Origin: Brachionus plicatilis
Lineage: Eukaryota > Rotifera > Eurotatoria > Ploima > Brachionidae
Direction of reading: 5' to 3'
DNA: 64,000 nucleotides
Assembly: GCA_010279815.1 (NCBI GenBank)
Contig: QEOQ01000041.1
Location: 747,048-811,047, forward strand
The translations under genes were made by a program, and so were the position numbers. Shown piece after piece: positions 25,916 through 39,668 of the stretch (position 1 is the first letter of the stretch; the number at the start of each line of letters is the position of its first letter). The notes beneath the pieces are model-generated. The model did not search any database, had not been told where the DNA came from, and saw nothing but the letters and a program-made list of their open reading frames with translations.

Positions 25916-27470
25916 ATAAAATGTTTCATTAAATATTTAATTTTTTATTTTATTTCAAATTAATTAATGTTAATAATATTAAATGGACTTTAATTTCTAG
26001 GTTAAAAGTATTTACTATTGGAATTTTTATTTTATTAATATTTTTTTTATTTATTGGCATCAACCTTAGGTATTTCAGTTATTATAGTCTTAAAAAACGT
26101 ATGGAGATTTTTCTTTTGTCTCTTAGCCTTTTTATATTTTGATTTCTTCAGCGTCCAATAAGGAATCATCAATATTATCTATTATTTTAAAAGGAAGTTT
26201 TTTGGCTATACAAATTCGAATTTGATGATGATTTTGTCATTATTTCAATTTTTTTAAACAATAAGTGAAATATGGGGTTTTATATTTAAAATTTCTTTCT
26301 TTTTATTATTAGTGAATTTTATTTTATTTTTGATACCATAAAAAATATAAGCCATTTTAAATAAATGATAAATTGTCTTCAATTAAAATCAAGATAAAAA
26401 TAACAATTATCTTTAAGCTTGTTTCGTAAATTTTTTTGGTCAATGTCGTCCTAGAATACTTTAAATGCTAATTTTCCTATTTTTGTTAAAAATTCATTTA
26501 AAAATTTAAAAGCAAACAAGCAAAAAGTAAATTTAATTATTAATATTATTTCAAATTAATTCATATTAATAGTATTAAATGGACTGTGTTTTGTTAATTT
26601 AATCGAGAATATAATGGAATTTAGTTTTATCGTCCAGAATCATTTCCAAAATACAATTAAGTGAAAATTAAATAATAAATCAAGTTTTAAAAATCAAATT
26701 TTAAATTTTAAAATTAAACGACGAAAACTAGTAATAAATATTTTAAGGCCTTCTTTCAAAGATGAAGTAAGTAATTATTAGGGTGGGGTATTTAGATAAT
26801 TATTTTTAATTTTTTATCAATGATTTTCAATATTTTGTTCTGGTAATTTTAGTAGTAACCTTCGGATAGGATTATTTAAAATTTAAATAATTTTCGGCCA
26901 CAATAAAATTGATACAATCATGTCAGATAAAATCTTAAAAATATAAAATATATTGAAACGGATATTTAAAGCAAATAAAGAAATTATTTAAATTTAGCGA
27001 TTAATTTGCTGTGCAAAAAACTTTTTTCAAGCTTGATAAGTGCTGTAATTTAGAATATTAAAGAATATAATAATCAGAATCATAAAGACTCTTAAGACTA
27101 AATCGAAAAATTGATGAATTGAAAAATACTAAACCGTTAAATCCAAAATTTTTAACTTTTTTCGCTTTATTAACTCTTTCACTAATTTTGTATTTTTTTT
27201 TGTTTTATCTTTTTTATTGTTTATTTTAAATATTTTATTTATTCAGGGCTAAATGAGGAAATCCTGGATTTATTTATTAAATAAAAAAATGGAAAATTTT
27301 AAATCATCTACTAATACTATAACTCACCTAATTCTATAAGATTTTTGTTATGTAAGATTGACATCAGTCAAAAAATTGACAGAAAAAAGCAGCGCAAGAG
27401 GCCACATATTTGTGTTGAAAAACACCTTTTAGGCCATTTTAAATAATTAATAAAGTGATCATTTTTATTT

Positions 27471-27604
27471 ATTTTAATTAACGTCTTGAAGGCGATGTTA
27501 ATTTAAAAAATGCTAAACAAAACTATGTTTTGAAAACTGGTCCTAGTTTTTTTAATTTTATTTAAATTTTAACATTTCCTTCAAGACGTCAATTAAATTA
27601 AAAG
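27471..27604. repeat. Foldback (MITE-like) element
   Basis: Imperfect inverted arms of about 35-40 bp (27471-27508 and 27561-27604) share the exact core ACGTCTTGAAGG/CCTTCAAGACGT and flank about 50 bp of spacer. There is no coding content. It fits a very small non-autonomous DNA transposon or an old foldback. Confidence 0.5.
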
Positions 27605-30600
27605 TAATCTACAGAGCATTTTTTTTGTGGCAAATCCAGTACAGCATGCTCTCATACATGATCATTTCAAACAAAAAAAAAAGAATTACAAATTATTCGA
27701 AATTTGGGCAAAGGTATTTTATTCGAGTTGTATAGAATTACACCCCTAAAGTTATTCAACTGCTTTTTTAATATAATAAAAGCTAGAGAAAAAAGTTGAG
27801 AATGAGAAACTTACCTCAAATTTTGATTCTAAGTCAACCCATAAAAAATTAATTAAAATCCAATTTATAAAATATTTTTTTTATTTAAATTTTACAAGTA
27901 TTTTTAATTAGAAAATTTATTTCAATTCAAAAATAGTATACTGAAATAAGATCGATTTAACATTTGTTATTTTTTCTAAATACATAAACAAAAAGAATAT
28001 TTCTCAGTATATTTAAATTTTTTTCGATACTTTTTTGGATGCTTTCATCAGACTAATAAACTTTGAATAAAATAACTGTAATGCAAAAAAAAATTATTAT
28101 GTACTTTTTTTCTCATTTATTTATTCTGTTAATCATTCACTGTTTGAATGAATTCATACAAAAGACATCAAAATGATGATTTTGAACAATACAAATCAAA
28201 CGATTTAAAGAAATCATATAATTTAAATCTTAAAAATTTTTTCTTAGGGACAGAGTATTTATAGACCGTATAAATGTAGATATATCTATTTCGAAAATTT
28301 AATTTTCAAAATTTAAATGTATCAAAAATTAAAATAAGAATCAAAAGTATTTTCTTAGCAATATTATATATTTCTTCAAAAAATATATTTTTATATTTAG
28401 GTTGATTTGGAAAAAAGTTTTAATTTTTAAAAAGAATTTACAGTTTTTTTTTTTATCAGTAACATAATTAATTCAAAATTAAGGAAACTAAAATGAAAAT
28501 TCCGATGCCATTATTATGATTTGAGGCAAAGCTGATTTCCTTATTTTTTTATCAAATTTCCAACATGAAATTCTTATCTGTTATTTTTTTGAATAAAATG
28601 GATCATCGGAAAGATTGATTAACATCAAATTTGAAGTCTCATTTAGACAATATCAAAATTTTCTGGTTAATAGTGTGTTTGAGACACTTGAACAAAATTT
28701 TGTCAATTTTTTGATTGATTAAGAGCTTATTAATTTAATATCAGTATCAGATTGTGATATGAATCATATGCGACAAAGATCTTCCAATTTTGAACATATT
28801 TATTTGACAGTTAATATAATAAAATTTGACTCTTAAATAAAATTGAAATTTTTTAAGACCGGCAGGTATTTTATTCTAATTTTTTTGGATAATAAAGCCA
28901 ATAAATGTCAATTTTTATTTTCTTAGAAAATTAATCACTTTTTGACTTGGAATAATGACTCTAATTCTGATAAAATCTGACTTACTTGAAGAGTAAATAT
29001 GTTTTGGCATCATTTGATTGATCTCCTTTGTAAAACACCAACGAAATCCGTAGTCGTACAATGTTCTGTTTTAACAAGAAAAACATACACACAATTTATA
29101 TACTTAGTCAAACTGTCAATCAGTCAAATCGATTTAAGTCAATCAATCAACTTTACTTTTTATAAGAAAAAAATTCAAAATGTATGAATATATTTACATA
29201 TTGAAAAAATACTTAGAGTAGAGGCAAAAGTGAGGCTCTTCGATGTTTTAAAATCAACAAATTTAATTACATAGACTCAACAATTATTCTTTCCAAATGA
29301 AGTAAGTGTTTGTTTACAGATATAAATAAATAAAAACGAAAATCAAAATACGAAGGTGATGATTCGTTTTACTTTCATAAGTGACATATTTAATCATTTG
29401 ACTGGAAGTAAATTTTTAAAAAAGTAATTAAGCATGTTTAAAATTAATTATTTTTAAAATCATAATATTTTATTAGTAAATTATAATTAATATTTTACTA
29501 TTTTTTCTTCAAATTTCTATCAATAAGTAGTTTCATTTTTTTAAATTTCTGTTTGTTATGGTTTTAATTTTGATTCAAGTTTTTAGTCACAAGCAAATAA
29601 TATTGATTTGCTTTTATATGTTATAAAAATTAATTATTTTTATTTTAAATTATTAGACAACATTTTTATTTGTAAAATATTTGATCTAATCAAAATTGTC
29701 TATAAAAGAATAAAAGTGAATTTTAATAAAGTTTTAATTTTTGTTTCTTAATATTTGCATTTTTTAAAAATAAGTCTAGTCTATAAAATCTTTTTGAGTA
29801 AACTAAAAAAGTACTATAATTATTATTATTATTATCTATTTAAAAAAATTATCTTAAATTTTGTAAATATCAGATCAATCAAAATTAGTTAAAAAATATT
29901 GATATTAATAATGTTCTAAATCAATTATAATTTTATCTCGCCTTTTTGGTATTAAAAGCACATAAAAGAAAATTAGAATTTTGCATATGATTTCTATATG
30001 TGATAAGTTTAGAAAAATTATAGATTCGACATCAAATATTAAGAAAATTACATATCAACTAATTTTTGAACTTATTATTTAAGATATTTATCGGAAAACA
30101 ATACTGAGATAAAATTCATATTAAATATATTATTTTTATTTAAAGATAAGCATGTTTAATTTTAATTGCTTTAGCCTTGAATGTGTTTGTTACGTTTAAA
30201 TCATTCTATTAAATAAATATATCAAACACATCTCTTTTTATATCCAAATTTGGCTTTTATACATAAATTTTATCAAAATTGATGTGACAGAAAAATTAGA
30301 TTTAATCAATTTTGACAATGTTAAAAATCTGAAAGAACATTTCAAAAGTCTTTGACAGAAACTAAACCAAATTTGGATTTTAATGCATGATTAGAGTTTA
30401 TTGCTATTATTTTTTTAAATAATAGTAATTGGAAGGCCCCAGTCAGTATGGAATGGTAATTTTCCTGCTTTTCAGTCCCGTGTTGAGTAGTTTTGTTAAT
30501 AAAATCAAAAATTTAAAACTTTTAGTAGACAAAAAAAGGAAAATTATTGTTTTTTTTTTCAATAAATCATAATAAATTTAGAATGTTATTATTTTGAGTC

Positions 30601-32221
30601 TATGCATGCGCTAGTATTTGGCTCAATAAACTCCATTTAATGATCATTAATAAAATAGTAATATCTAATCATCTAAATAAATGATACAATAGCTACATAA
30701 AGTTTGATACTGAATACTTTTCTTTATATTAAAAAAAAATTTTCTAAATAACATGAAATTTTGTACTAAAACATTTTTATGAAAAGGAAAATTTTTTTAC
30801 AAAAAATAAAAAAAAAACAAATACGGTCATTAATATTTAATAGTTATTTTTTTGTTAAAACACCTCTAAGGTGATGAAAGTAAAAATAAATAAAATAAAA
30901 ATTTATAAGAAAATAAAATTATTTGAAATAGTTGCATTTATCTCAGCCAAAGTAGTAGCCTTTAAATTCTTAAAATTCGTCAACTACTTAAACCTTAAGC
31001 GTCTTTCTTGTTTCAGAGCAACTATTTAATAATCAAGACTTAAAAATCGTTTTGTATTAATTCTTATACCTTTTGTTTTTCAATTTTTCTTCAAATTTAT
31101 GCAAACTTTAAATTATTTTATTGAATTTTGTTTTCCAGAAGGAGCTATTTATCAGTATATATTTACTAATAGAATAAATTCAAATTTAAATAATTAATTT
31201 TGGCTTATTTAATTTCGAAAATGTCAAAAACAAATCATCAAAAAATGTTATTTTAAATCAACAATTTTTTTTTCCTCAAATCTAACTGAATGGCTACTAA
31301 AATAAAATTTTTCAGACAAACAATAAAAAACATTATAATTATTTTTATCTAACAGTATTAAAAAATATACTATCAAATTATGTAAATATCAAATCAATTG
31401 ACATCAAAAATCAATATTTAAAATAATTTTACAGCATTTATTTTAAATACAGTTTATTTTCAAAAATTTAAAAATATCTCTGAGTAGTACAGCTCTTCTT
31501 CGTCATTATATTTTATTCCTTTCTAAATAAATATATATAATAAAATGAATTAAAATGGAAAATTTAATTTTTTTACATTTAAAATGTTTGGATAAAATTT
31601 AAAAAAAATGAAATTTGATCTAAAAATTTTATTCTTAAAATGCCTATTGAACTGCATTAATCAAAGTAGTTCTTAACTGCAGTGAAAATTTCCAAGATAT
31701 CTTTGTTTAAATGAAGCGGAAAAATTCCCTCTGGACTTTGACAAGCTATTTATGCATAACACAATACTCAAAAAGATCTGATTTAAAACGAAAAATTACA
31801 AGCATGTAGAAAAGCATCTCCAGTGACAGGTTAATTTGATATTTAAGAGCCACTCGAACATCAAAACATGTTTGATTAATTACACCCTTAAGAATCCAAA
31901 CAAAAATCTCGAACAAAAAATTTCGATGGCTATTTGATTTTATATTCTAAATAAATTAGTTAATTAAATATTGAATTTCATAGATTCTGATTGAAATAAG
32001 AAAAGGAAAAAAAGTCGAATACAAGACACGCTAGGTTAGGCCAGAGGCGTCTACTTGTCAATGTATCAAATTTAATCAAGATCAGACTTTTGGCTCAAAA
32101 TTCCCGTATAGCGCTTATCGACAATTTTATCTCATCTTTCAATCTTGGAGCAAATTTCTTGCAATTATTGCAGATAAGTCAGGCCTCTTAGAGCTCAAAA
32201 TTTCTTACATAAATGAAAATG

Positions 32222-32303
32222 TGATTGATTAATCGACTGATTGATTTGCTTTTTTCCGAGATGATTGATTGATAGATTATTTTAATGACTAAGTGATTGA
32301 TGG
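32222..32303. promoter_or_regulatory. Cluster of TGATTGAT motifs (Pbx/Exd-Hox-like)
   Basis: TGATTGAT occurs at 32222, 32238, 32262 (overlapping a further ATTGAT) and 32294, the last as TGATTGATGG. This octamer matches the composite Pbx/Extradenticle-Hox site. Four or more copies in 82 bp is more than expected by eye even in AT-rich DNA. It lies 5.5 kb upstream of the Teashirt-like gene. Enhancer function is inference. Confidence 0.3.
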
Positions 32304-33488
32304 GATCGATACGTATAATCCTTGTTATCAAGATTATTTTGTTGGCCTATTACTTTTGACAAATAGAGATTCGTTGATGTTAGGCAAAGATTTAGACGCT
32401 CGCACAATTAACAATAAATCAGCTTAGCTCATGCAAATAGAACATTTGTTTTTTTTTTTTAGCTTGTTTAAGTTGAAAAATAATTTCGATACTTTGAGAC
32501 AGATAATAAATCAAACAGGCCCAGTAGCAAATAATTTAGCTAAATAGATAAAGTTTCCAGATAATTTGATTAATGTTAAATCATAAATTTAACTGAGAAT
32601 AATAAAGAGTTGTTAATAGGAGGCCTCGATGCTAGAATATTTGATTTCGATTGATTGTCGGTGCCAATAACAACTACCTAGTTATCTTTGGGTTATAAAT
32701 TTTTAACGAGTTTGTAGTTGGCGTTTATGGTTCCATAAATTATTCTATGAAGATTTGTTCTATTTTTTTTTATTGGAAATTCTATCTAATAAATATTTTA
32801 GAATAGTAATGTGATTTATTGTATCAATAATTTCTAGCTGCCATAAAACAAAACACGTATTTAAATAGTTTCTTTTTTGAGTATTCGATTCATTTAAATT
32901 TTTCTGTGCCAGAAACAAAATGGCGGAGATTTTGGACAATCAAATATGTGGTCTTAATGACCACATTATCCTTTTGTCTTGTTTTTGATTTAAGTTTTTG
33001 TTTATGTGACACTGGTGTACCATTGGAAGTGAAAGAGTTAACAGTGCCATTTTTAGCAATTTTTTTTTTAAATTAAAAAATCGGAAAATAATTTTTTTTT
33101 GTGCAAATTTTATCAGAAAATTTTCGATTAAAATTAACCTTTAAAATTTGGCATTTATATTTTCTAGAAATAATTTTCTGATATTTTTTGTGCAATATTT
33201 CAAAAAAATTTTATTTTGGATTTGCGCAAGTTTTTTTTTTCAATTTTTGAAATATTGAGAAAATGAAAAAAATGCAAATTTATCTACATTCTGTCTTTAT
33301 TTTAGAAGTGTACAATTTTGATAGTCAACATTCTAATGAAATTAGCTAGTATTAATAGTTTTACCTTTACGAGGATTAGTCCAAAAATTTTTTGTCCCAT
33401 TTGTTTCATATTATCAACTCGATGACTAAATAAGGCATTGAGTACGTTCTTTTTTTATTTTATTTTTTCAATTTTAAAAATAAAATCA

Positions 33489-33612
33489 GAGTTTTTTAAA
33501 GTCCAAAATAAAGTCCAAACACAGACTTAAAAAAATATTTAAAGTTTTAGACTTGGGTTTTAATTTAAAAAAAGGTTCGGACTTGAGCTTGACTGTGACT
33601 TAAAAACAACTC
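33489..33612. repeat. Foldback element with GAGTTGTTT-type termini, copy 1
   Basis: The left end reads GAGTTTTTTAAAGTC and the right end GACTTAAAAACAACTC, inverted relative to each other. The interior carries several AAGTCC/GGACTT motifs in both directions. The termini match those of the elements at 54486 and 58350. It is 124 bp and non-coding. Confidence 0.5.
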
Positions 33613-36600
33613 CGTATAAAATTATTTAATAAACATTTTTTTCGATAAAAATTTATAACAGATAAAAAGGTCAAAATGGCCACTCGAAACCCAAACTTAT
33701 TTTTTTGGAGTAGAATTAATAAGGTCTTATGAACTCCCACTAAATACTTCCTTCATTGAATTAAATTAATTTGACTTTATTTATTTTATTGAACAAATGC
33801 TAGATAATAATTAAATTTATTAATAAAATAATTTAAGTGGAAAATCATCAAGGCTGTTCCGAACGGCTTGCGCCTTCTTATCAGTCCCTTTTTTTTTTAA
33901 TTTTTAAAAGTGTTTTTTTTTCTTGTCAAAGTACAATTTATAAATAATGGAAAGGAGTCTAAAAACATATTAACAAAATTTTATTTGGATACAAAAAAGA
34001 TATAAAAAAAAAGAAATATAGGATGAAGGATGATAATTAAAAAAAATAAAAAATAAAGATTTATCCTCTCAATCACATGTGCTAGAATAAAGTCTTTTTT
34101 CTAATAATAACTTTTTAAATTTTTAAATGCCTCAGCAATTGGAGTTTAAGCAAAATTTTTTTTGTTGGTGAAAAATATAATTTTATAAAAAAAAAAGGGA
34201 ATTCAACTAAAGCTTGATTAATTTTCAATCGATTAAGTGTTCGTCATCGTATCAAATTTGCCTTTAATCAACCCAATTTTTTTAATTTTGATTGTCATAA
34301 AAGAAAAGATGACAATATTTAATACAAGCTAAATGGCTATTTTTAGAATAAGTCTACATTTTTGAGTAATTGATTAATATCTTTTTTTATTTTTTTTAAT
34401 TTAATTTCAATTATAAAAAATATCTAAGGATTAAATTTTATTAAAAAAGACGGAGATTTTAGACAATTTTTATCTTTTCATTTAACTGAATATCTGCTGT
34501 AAGTTTGTTCAGTTTAGAAAAAAAAACAAAAGTAGCTTAGGGTTTAATTAAGTAAATATGATACATTAAAAATAAATAGAAAAAATTATTAAATATTTTT
34601 TCTTCTTGATGAACTCTTTATTTTAGTCATGAGATTTTTAATTAAATTTCTTTGCCAATCTATCAAAGTGACATTTTGAACGAGAAAACATCAATCAAGT
34701 GTTAATAGCGGTGGATTTATTTTTTAAAATATCAAAATCTTAATGGCCCACTTAAACATGGCTGGCAAAATATAAAACATAGACTTAAATCAAACACCAT
34801 GGTCCCATCAAGTTAAATAATCTGAAATGCGAATCATATGTTTGACTAAGTTTGCTTTGCCAAAGCCGAATGTCTCGCCTTGTGCGAGAATTAAAACTTT
34901 GCTGAAAGCTTTACATTAAACACACAACCAATGTGTCTATTGTGCCAGAGTTATTTGGGCTCAATTAGACTAAGTGCATGAGCGACATTGATTAATGATA
35001 CAGCGATTTGCTTAGATAAGATTCTTAAATGATGTATTGATAAGAAGCGTGTGTGTGTGTGTGCTTTAGAAAGAATAGCCAAAAAAATTTACGAAAAAAA
35101 TTTCAACTAAAATGATGAAAAGAACTGAAGTAAAAATTGAATGCATGTTGAAATTGATAGATAGATATATAGTAAGATAATTTAGCCCATTCATTAATCA
35201 TCGTCGTAAAATCAATTTAAAATAAAAGATTTTAAGTGGAATTTTTTTCTCATTGCTTTGAAATCTTGTCTAAAATCAATCAGCATTGTAATTTTCAATA
35301 TCAAGCTCATTAATTACTTAACTATATCCACAATAGAGCAAGCAAACTACTAGGCCCTGGTGCATACTACAGATCAATCGAAATTCTATCTTATCTTTTA
35401 AAAAGTAAACTTCAAATGCTTAAATTATCGACGATAATTCAAATTTCAATAGCTCTTAAAAATTTAATTAAATAACTTTGTTTTTCGTAAGCTTTTCGAC
35501 AGCTCAGCTACTGATAAATTTTGAATTAGACAGATGGTTAATAAAACTTTTACAGAATTAGTTTGTTTGATTAGCTTCGGTTTGTTCTAAAATTTGCCTT
35601 ATTAATGCTCACAATTTTATCTGTTTTTATTTTTTTAAGGCAAGGTCGATTCGATACTACCTTACTGCTATATCTTCATTTTTTTCATTTTTATAGATAT
35701 CAGTTTAGAGGCTTTGTTCAATGGTCTTTTCTAAATATAAATAGGAAAAAAATAATTTTGACCCAAAGATTAATGGAAGTAAAATCAAGTTTATGAAGAT
35801 AAAATTTAATTTCAAATCAGCAATTACCCTAAAAAATAGAGATATTATTATTGTTTCTTTTTAAAATTGATTTTCACTAATGTTATTTTATTTAAAAAAT
35901 TTAAATCTTGAGCATGCGATTTGTTGCTCATTTTTTCAAAAATAATTCAAGTTTATTCATTACAGATACTTAAACTGTCCTTAAATTTATATTTTATTTT
36001 AAATTAAAATTTCTTCTTCATACTTTTTCGTTTTTTTTTCTTCATCACCCAAGAGGTGATTTTTGAAATAAATGCATAAATATATTCAATGGTAGACGAA
36101 ATTAAAGATCGTCGTAATTCAAGGCTAAATTTAAATAAAAATGGGCTCTAAATTTTAAAATTTATTTTTAAGAAACCTTTAAAATTTTTAAAAAAATTTT
36201 TTTTTAAATAAATTTGGATTTCTCCTAGATTTGTCTAAAAGGCTTTTTTAGTTTTCGTTTTAACTTTTTAGCTTTTTTATGCTACAAAAATATGCAATAA
36301 AATTGAAAAAAAATAAAGATTTACGGAACAAGTTTATAATATTTTGTTGATTTCATTTTATAATATTCTTTCTCTTGTGTTAACTCACTCTTAGAAACTC
36401 ATATTAAAGGAAAACAGGTAATTCAAATTTCAGCATTTAGGTCCTTTCCAAATTTAATAATCCTTCCAGTTTTTAATTTTTTCCTTTTTCCGATTTTTAT
36501 TTTCACTACAGATAAATAAATAAATAAATTTCTTTTCCAATATTTAAATCTCTTATTCTATTTAGCCAATTTAACCTAAATTAATCTTTCAATTTATTTA

Positions 36601-37826
36601 AACTTAGCTTTTTTTTTTTAATCCAAAATGTTTATAAAATAAATAATGCTCGATAAAGATACACAAAAATGGTACAAGTCTAGTGTACCAAATTGGCTCA
36701 ATTTAGTTTTAATTTGAAAAAATTTACAATTAGATTTTTTTAACATTTTAAAATTGCTTCAAGAATAATATCTGATTTGGACATATATTTGGCAATTAAA
36801 AAGGAATAAATTTTGATTGCCAATAATTTTCTTGAGTATTTTTTTCTCATGTCGGTCCAAATGACGCATATAATTTAAAAAAAAGTTTTTGTTTGAGCCA
36901 AAATAAAATATAATTGTCTAAGAGTTTTTTATCAAATCGAATTTTTTTATTATCTAAATTATCTAATTAAAATTTTTTTTTCAATTCTAAACTTTAAAAT
37001 TGGTTAATTAGAAGCGACAGCGGCTGAGAGCTCTTGGGCTCTTGTTTTTCTGATTAAAACATTTCTAATAATTTTGAATTAGAATTAAGGATACATTTTA
37101 TTGAACAATCAATTGCCAAGAATTACTATGTATGTAATTTCAGACACATTCTTTTTTTGGCAAAATTTTAAGCATTCAATAATTTTCCATTGTTTGCAAT
37201 TGGCATTTTTATTTGCCGAATAAATATCAAATTAAATGAAATTGACTCTATTATTTAAATAAAGCTTTCAGAGGTTGTATATTCATGATAAAATTTTAAA
37301 CATAAAGTCTTGTCTAATTAACCATCAAACAAATATCGAATCGGAAGTACCCAAAACCAAAAATTTAATTCAATCAAGGTGTATAAATACAGGTTTTTGT
37401 TTTTTGTCGATATCAGAAACAGAATTCGAATATTTTCGCATCTGATTAAGCTGTCAACTTAGATATACGTATATTTTACAATTAAGGAGAAAATTTTGAA
37501 AAATTTCAACAATCGAATTTGAAATGGTTGCCTAAGTTTTCCAAATGGCTTTGATCCATTTTGAATGTATAATAATCAATTAAAAGAAAGTGATACCTAG
37601 GCTTGTTTCTAATAGTTTATTTAATTAAAATAATTAGTATAAAATGGGGCTTAAAATTTTCAAATGATTTATTTTAATGACATTTTAATAATTTAGATAA
37701 AAAAAGAAGAGATCTGAATAGAAAAAATGGCTTTTTAAATGTCATTCACACAAGCAATAAATTAGAAGCACTCTGACTGCAGTTGAACGCCACTTTGTCA
37801 TTTGTAAAACAGAATTCAACCAAAAA

Positions 37827-39212
37827 ATGTCAAATGATCAAGAAAATTTTCTAGCATACCAAACAAATCCAGTTTTCAGCATGCAAAACGCTGACGACTT
37901 TTACAAAATGATGAATTTTTTTAAATACTTTCTAAATGGAGCTAATGAGCCCAAGCAAGACTTTCTAAATTTGTTTTTATACCAGTGCCAGTACCAATTA
38001 CAAAACCAGTTGTGTGAAAATGCGATCGAAAAGCATCAGCCAAACTTAAGGCTTCAGGAGTCGAGCACCAAAGCACAGCAAACAGACCAGGCCAGTTTAT
38101 CTAGGGATTCAATGGAAAAAATTCTTTCTTCTAATGAAAACAAGCCAGTTGTGAAGCCACAATCAAAGAGTGAGTGCACAGGTAGCGAGGCTTTTAAACA
38201 CCACTTAAAGCAGGCTTCAAGCCTTAAGCGTTCGGTAGCGGGTGGCAATGAAGCCATGCTCACGCATAAAATGGTGCGTGGCCAAGAAGAATGGGTCAAT
38301 AACTCAAGGAACAATAATTTTATTTCACAAATTTTAAAATGTCTCGAGTGCTCGGCTTCGTTCGACACTCTTGACGACCTAAGTCTTCACATGCTGAAAT
38401 TCAATCATTTTTCCAGGTTTCATCCGAACCAAGCATCACAGCGGCCTCTTTCGCCTAAACAAAAGGCCAAAACACCATTTGCCCTTGGCAAATTGCAGAA
38501 AAACGCGCCTGTTAGCCCTGACTTGGCTAGATCAAAAAATTCTGTGTCACCACGTGCCTCTGCAGATGCCAAAAATTTTTCTTGTAAAATTTGTAAAAAA
38601 AATCTTCACGAACAGTCCTCTCTGCCACCATTAATCGAACTTATTCAACATTTAAAAAACAATCATCAAGTTGATTTTATTTGCACCAATTGTGGCGAAT
38701 TTTTCTACTCTGAAAAAGATTTGAATGAACATTTGGTCGAGTTTCACCAGTTTGGAAGTGTGCCTCAAAAAAAAAATAAAGTTGACCAGGAAAAAAAAGA
38801 AACAAAAACAATGTCATGCTCATCGCCGTCACTTGATTCCAGAGAAAAGCTCAATCATCCGCTTTTGGCTCTTCAAATGTTTGTAAACGGGGCTTCGCAG
38901 CTAGATGGCTCGTTTGAGTGCAAAATAAAAAATCAAAATCAGAACAATGACAGTTTGCCTCAGAAATCAGTGAATAAACAAAATTTAGACTTGGCGTCTA
39001 AATTGCCGGCAAAAAAACGACCATATATCAAAACTGAAGAAAACCACGAAGAAAATGATTTTGCCAAGTCAAAACGACCAAAAAATGATGAAGATTTGCG
39101 GGAATTGTGCAATGACAGGCATCCTAATTTGACTCAGATCAACAACACGTATCAGCCATTGAACCTTTTGCAAAATATGCGTATGAATATTGACAATTAT
39201 TTTACCCGTTAG
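37827..39212 (+). CDS. C2H2 zinc-finger protein, Teashirt/Tiptop-like
   Basis: 461 aa, single exon, probably a nuclear DNA-binding regulator. Finger 1 is C172-x2-C175-x12-H188-x5-H194 in the context CLECSASFDTLDDLSLHM; the long C-to-H spacing, x5 between histidines and this wording resemble the atypical fingers of Teashirt family proteins. A second metal site (C253, C256 with H275/H280) and a classical finger (C286, C289, H302, H307) follow. The rest is low-complexity, polar and charged, with SPK/SP sites and basic stretches (KKRPYIK, KSKRPK) that could be nuclear signals. The family assignment is tentative because the homeodomain and other fingers of some Teashirt relatives are not seen. The ATG follows a stop-rich leader. 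AATAAA lies at 39287-39292. An upstream non-coding exon is possible. Confidence 0.75.
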   Translation: MSNDQENFLAYQTNPVFSMQNADDFYKMMNFFKYFLNGANEPKQDFLNLFLYQCQYQLQNQLCENAIEKHQPNLRLQESSTKAQQTDQASLSRDSMEKILSSNENKPVVKPQSKSECTGSEAFKHHLKQASSLKRSVAGGNEAMLTHKMVRGQEEWVNNSRNNNFISQILKCLECSASFDTLDDLSLHMLKFNHFSRFHPNQASQRPLSPKQKAKTPFALGKLQKNAPVSPDLARSKNSVSPRASADAKNFSCKICKKNLHEQSSLPPLIELIQHLKNNHQVDFICTNCGEFFYSEKDLNEHLVEFHQFGSVPQKKNKVDQEKKETKTMSCSSPSLDSREKLNHPLLALQMFVNGASQLDGSFECKIKNQNQNNDSLPQKSVNKQNLDLASKLPAKKRPYIKTEENHEENDFAKSKRPKNDEDLRELCNDRHPNLTQINNTYQPLNLLQNMRMNIDNYFTR

Positions 39213-39292
39213 TTTAAATTTAAATTTTAAATTATTTTTTGTGTAAATTTTATTTATTTTATAAAATCCGAGGTTTTTTTTCTGTCAATAAA

Positions 39293-39668
39293 ATTATTTG
39301 AGATAAATTATTTTTCTAATTTATTTAAAAAGCAAATCAAAGAATTTTTCAAAATAAAAAAATTTCATAGCCCTCAAAATGCGAATGAACACGATCACAA
39401 AACTTAGAATGTCATGGCTTGTGCGATCGGGGTCTTGTCACCCTGATGAACAATTTAATCATTAACAAAATTTCATAAAAATAATAATAATAATAATTTT
39501 TCTTTCAAAATTTTTGATTTTTGTTAATTTTCTTTTTAATTTGTATAAAAAAAATATTCATTTTAAGAAATGCCAGAATTGAGCTTTGGGAATTGATAAA
39601 AAAAATCATAAAAAAACTCAATAACTCTTTTCCTAAATGTCCAAAATTGAATGCGTAAATTCTATTAG
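39293..39668. other. Intergenic stretch
   Basis: AT-rich with an (ATA)n run at about 39,480. A GC-richer patch at about 39,365-39,440 does not form a tRNA or a recognisable coding sequence. Otherwise nothing seen. Confidence 0.5.

Larger units (their letters stand above)
24390..37826. other. 13 kb gene-poor region between Jun and the zinc-finger gene
   Basis: No gene found. Open frames at 28999-29187 and 35605-35796 are short and low complexity. Small elements inside it are listed separately (25,827; 27,471; 32,222; 33,489). Other GC-richer patches without an explanation lie at about 30,430-30,490, 33,848-33,890 (followed by a T run), 34,740-35,065 (including a short (GT)n at about 35,048) and 37,010-37,045. 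Two loosely similar segments sharing GCAAAAAGTAAATTTAA lie near 25,801 and 26,520. Such a large empty interval between two transcription-factor genes could be regulatory, but that is inference. Confidence 0.5.

Noticed and set aside
28999..29187. 62-aa plus-strand ORF
   Set aside because: No motif, no conserved composition, no splice or polyadenylation context; chance length in this much sequence.
35605..35796. 63-aa plus-strand ORF
   Set aside because: Hydrophobic low-complexity peptide from T-rich DNA; no supporting features.
39365..39440. GC-richer patch considered as a tRNA or ncRNA gene
   Set aside because: No cloverleaf, A/B box or stable hairpin could be drawn.
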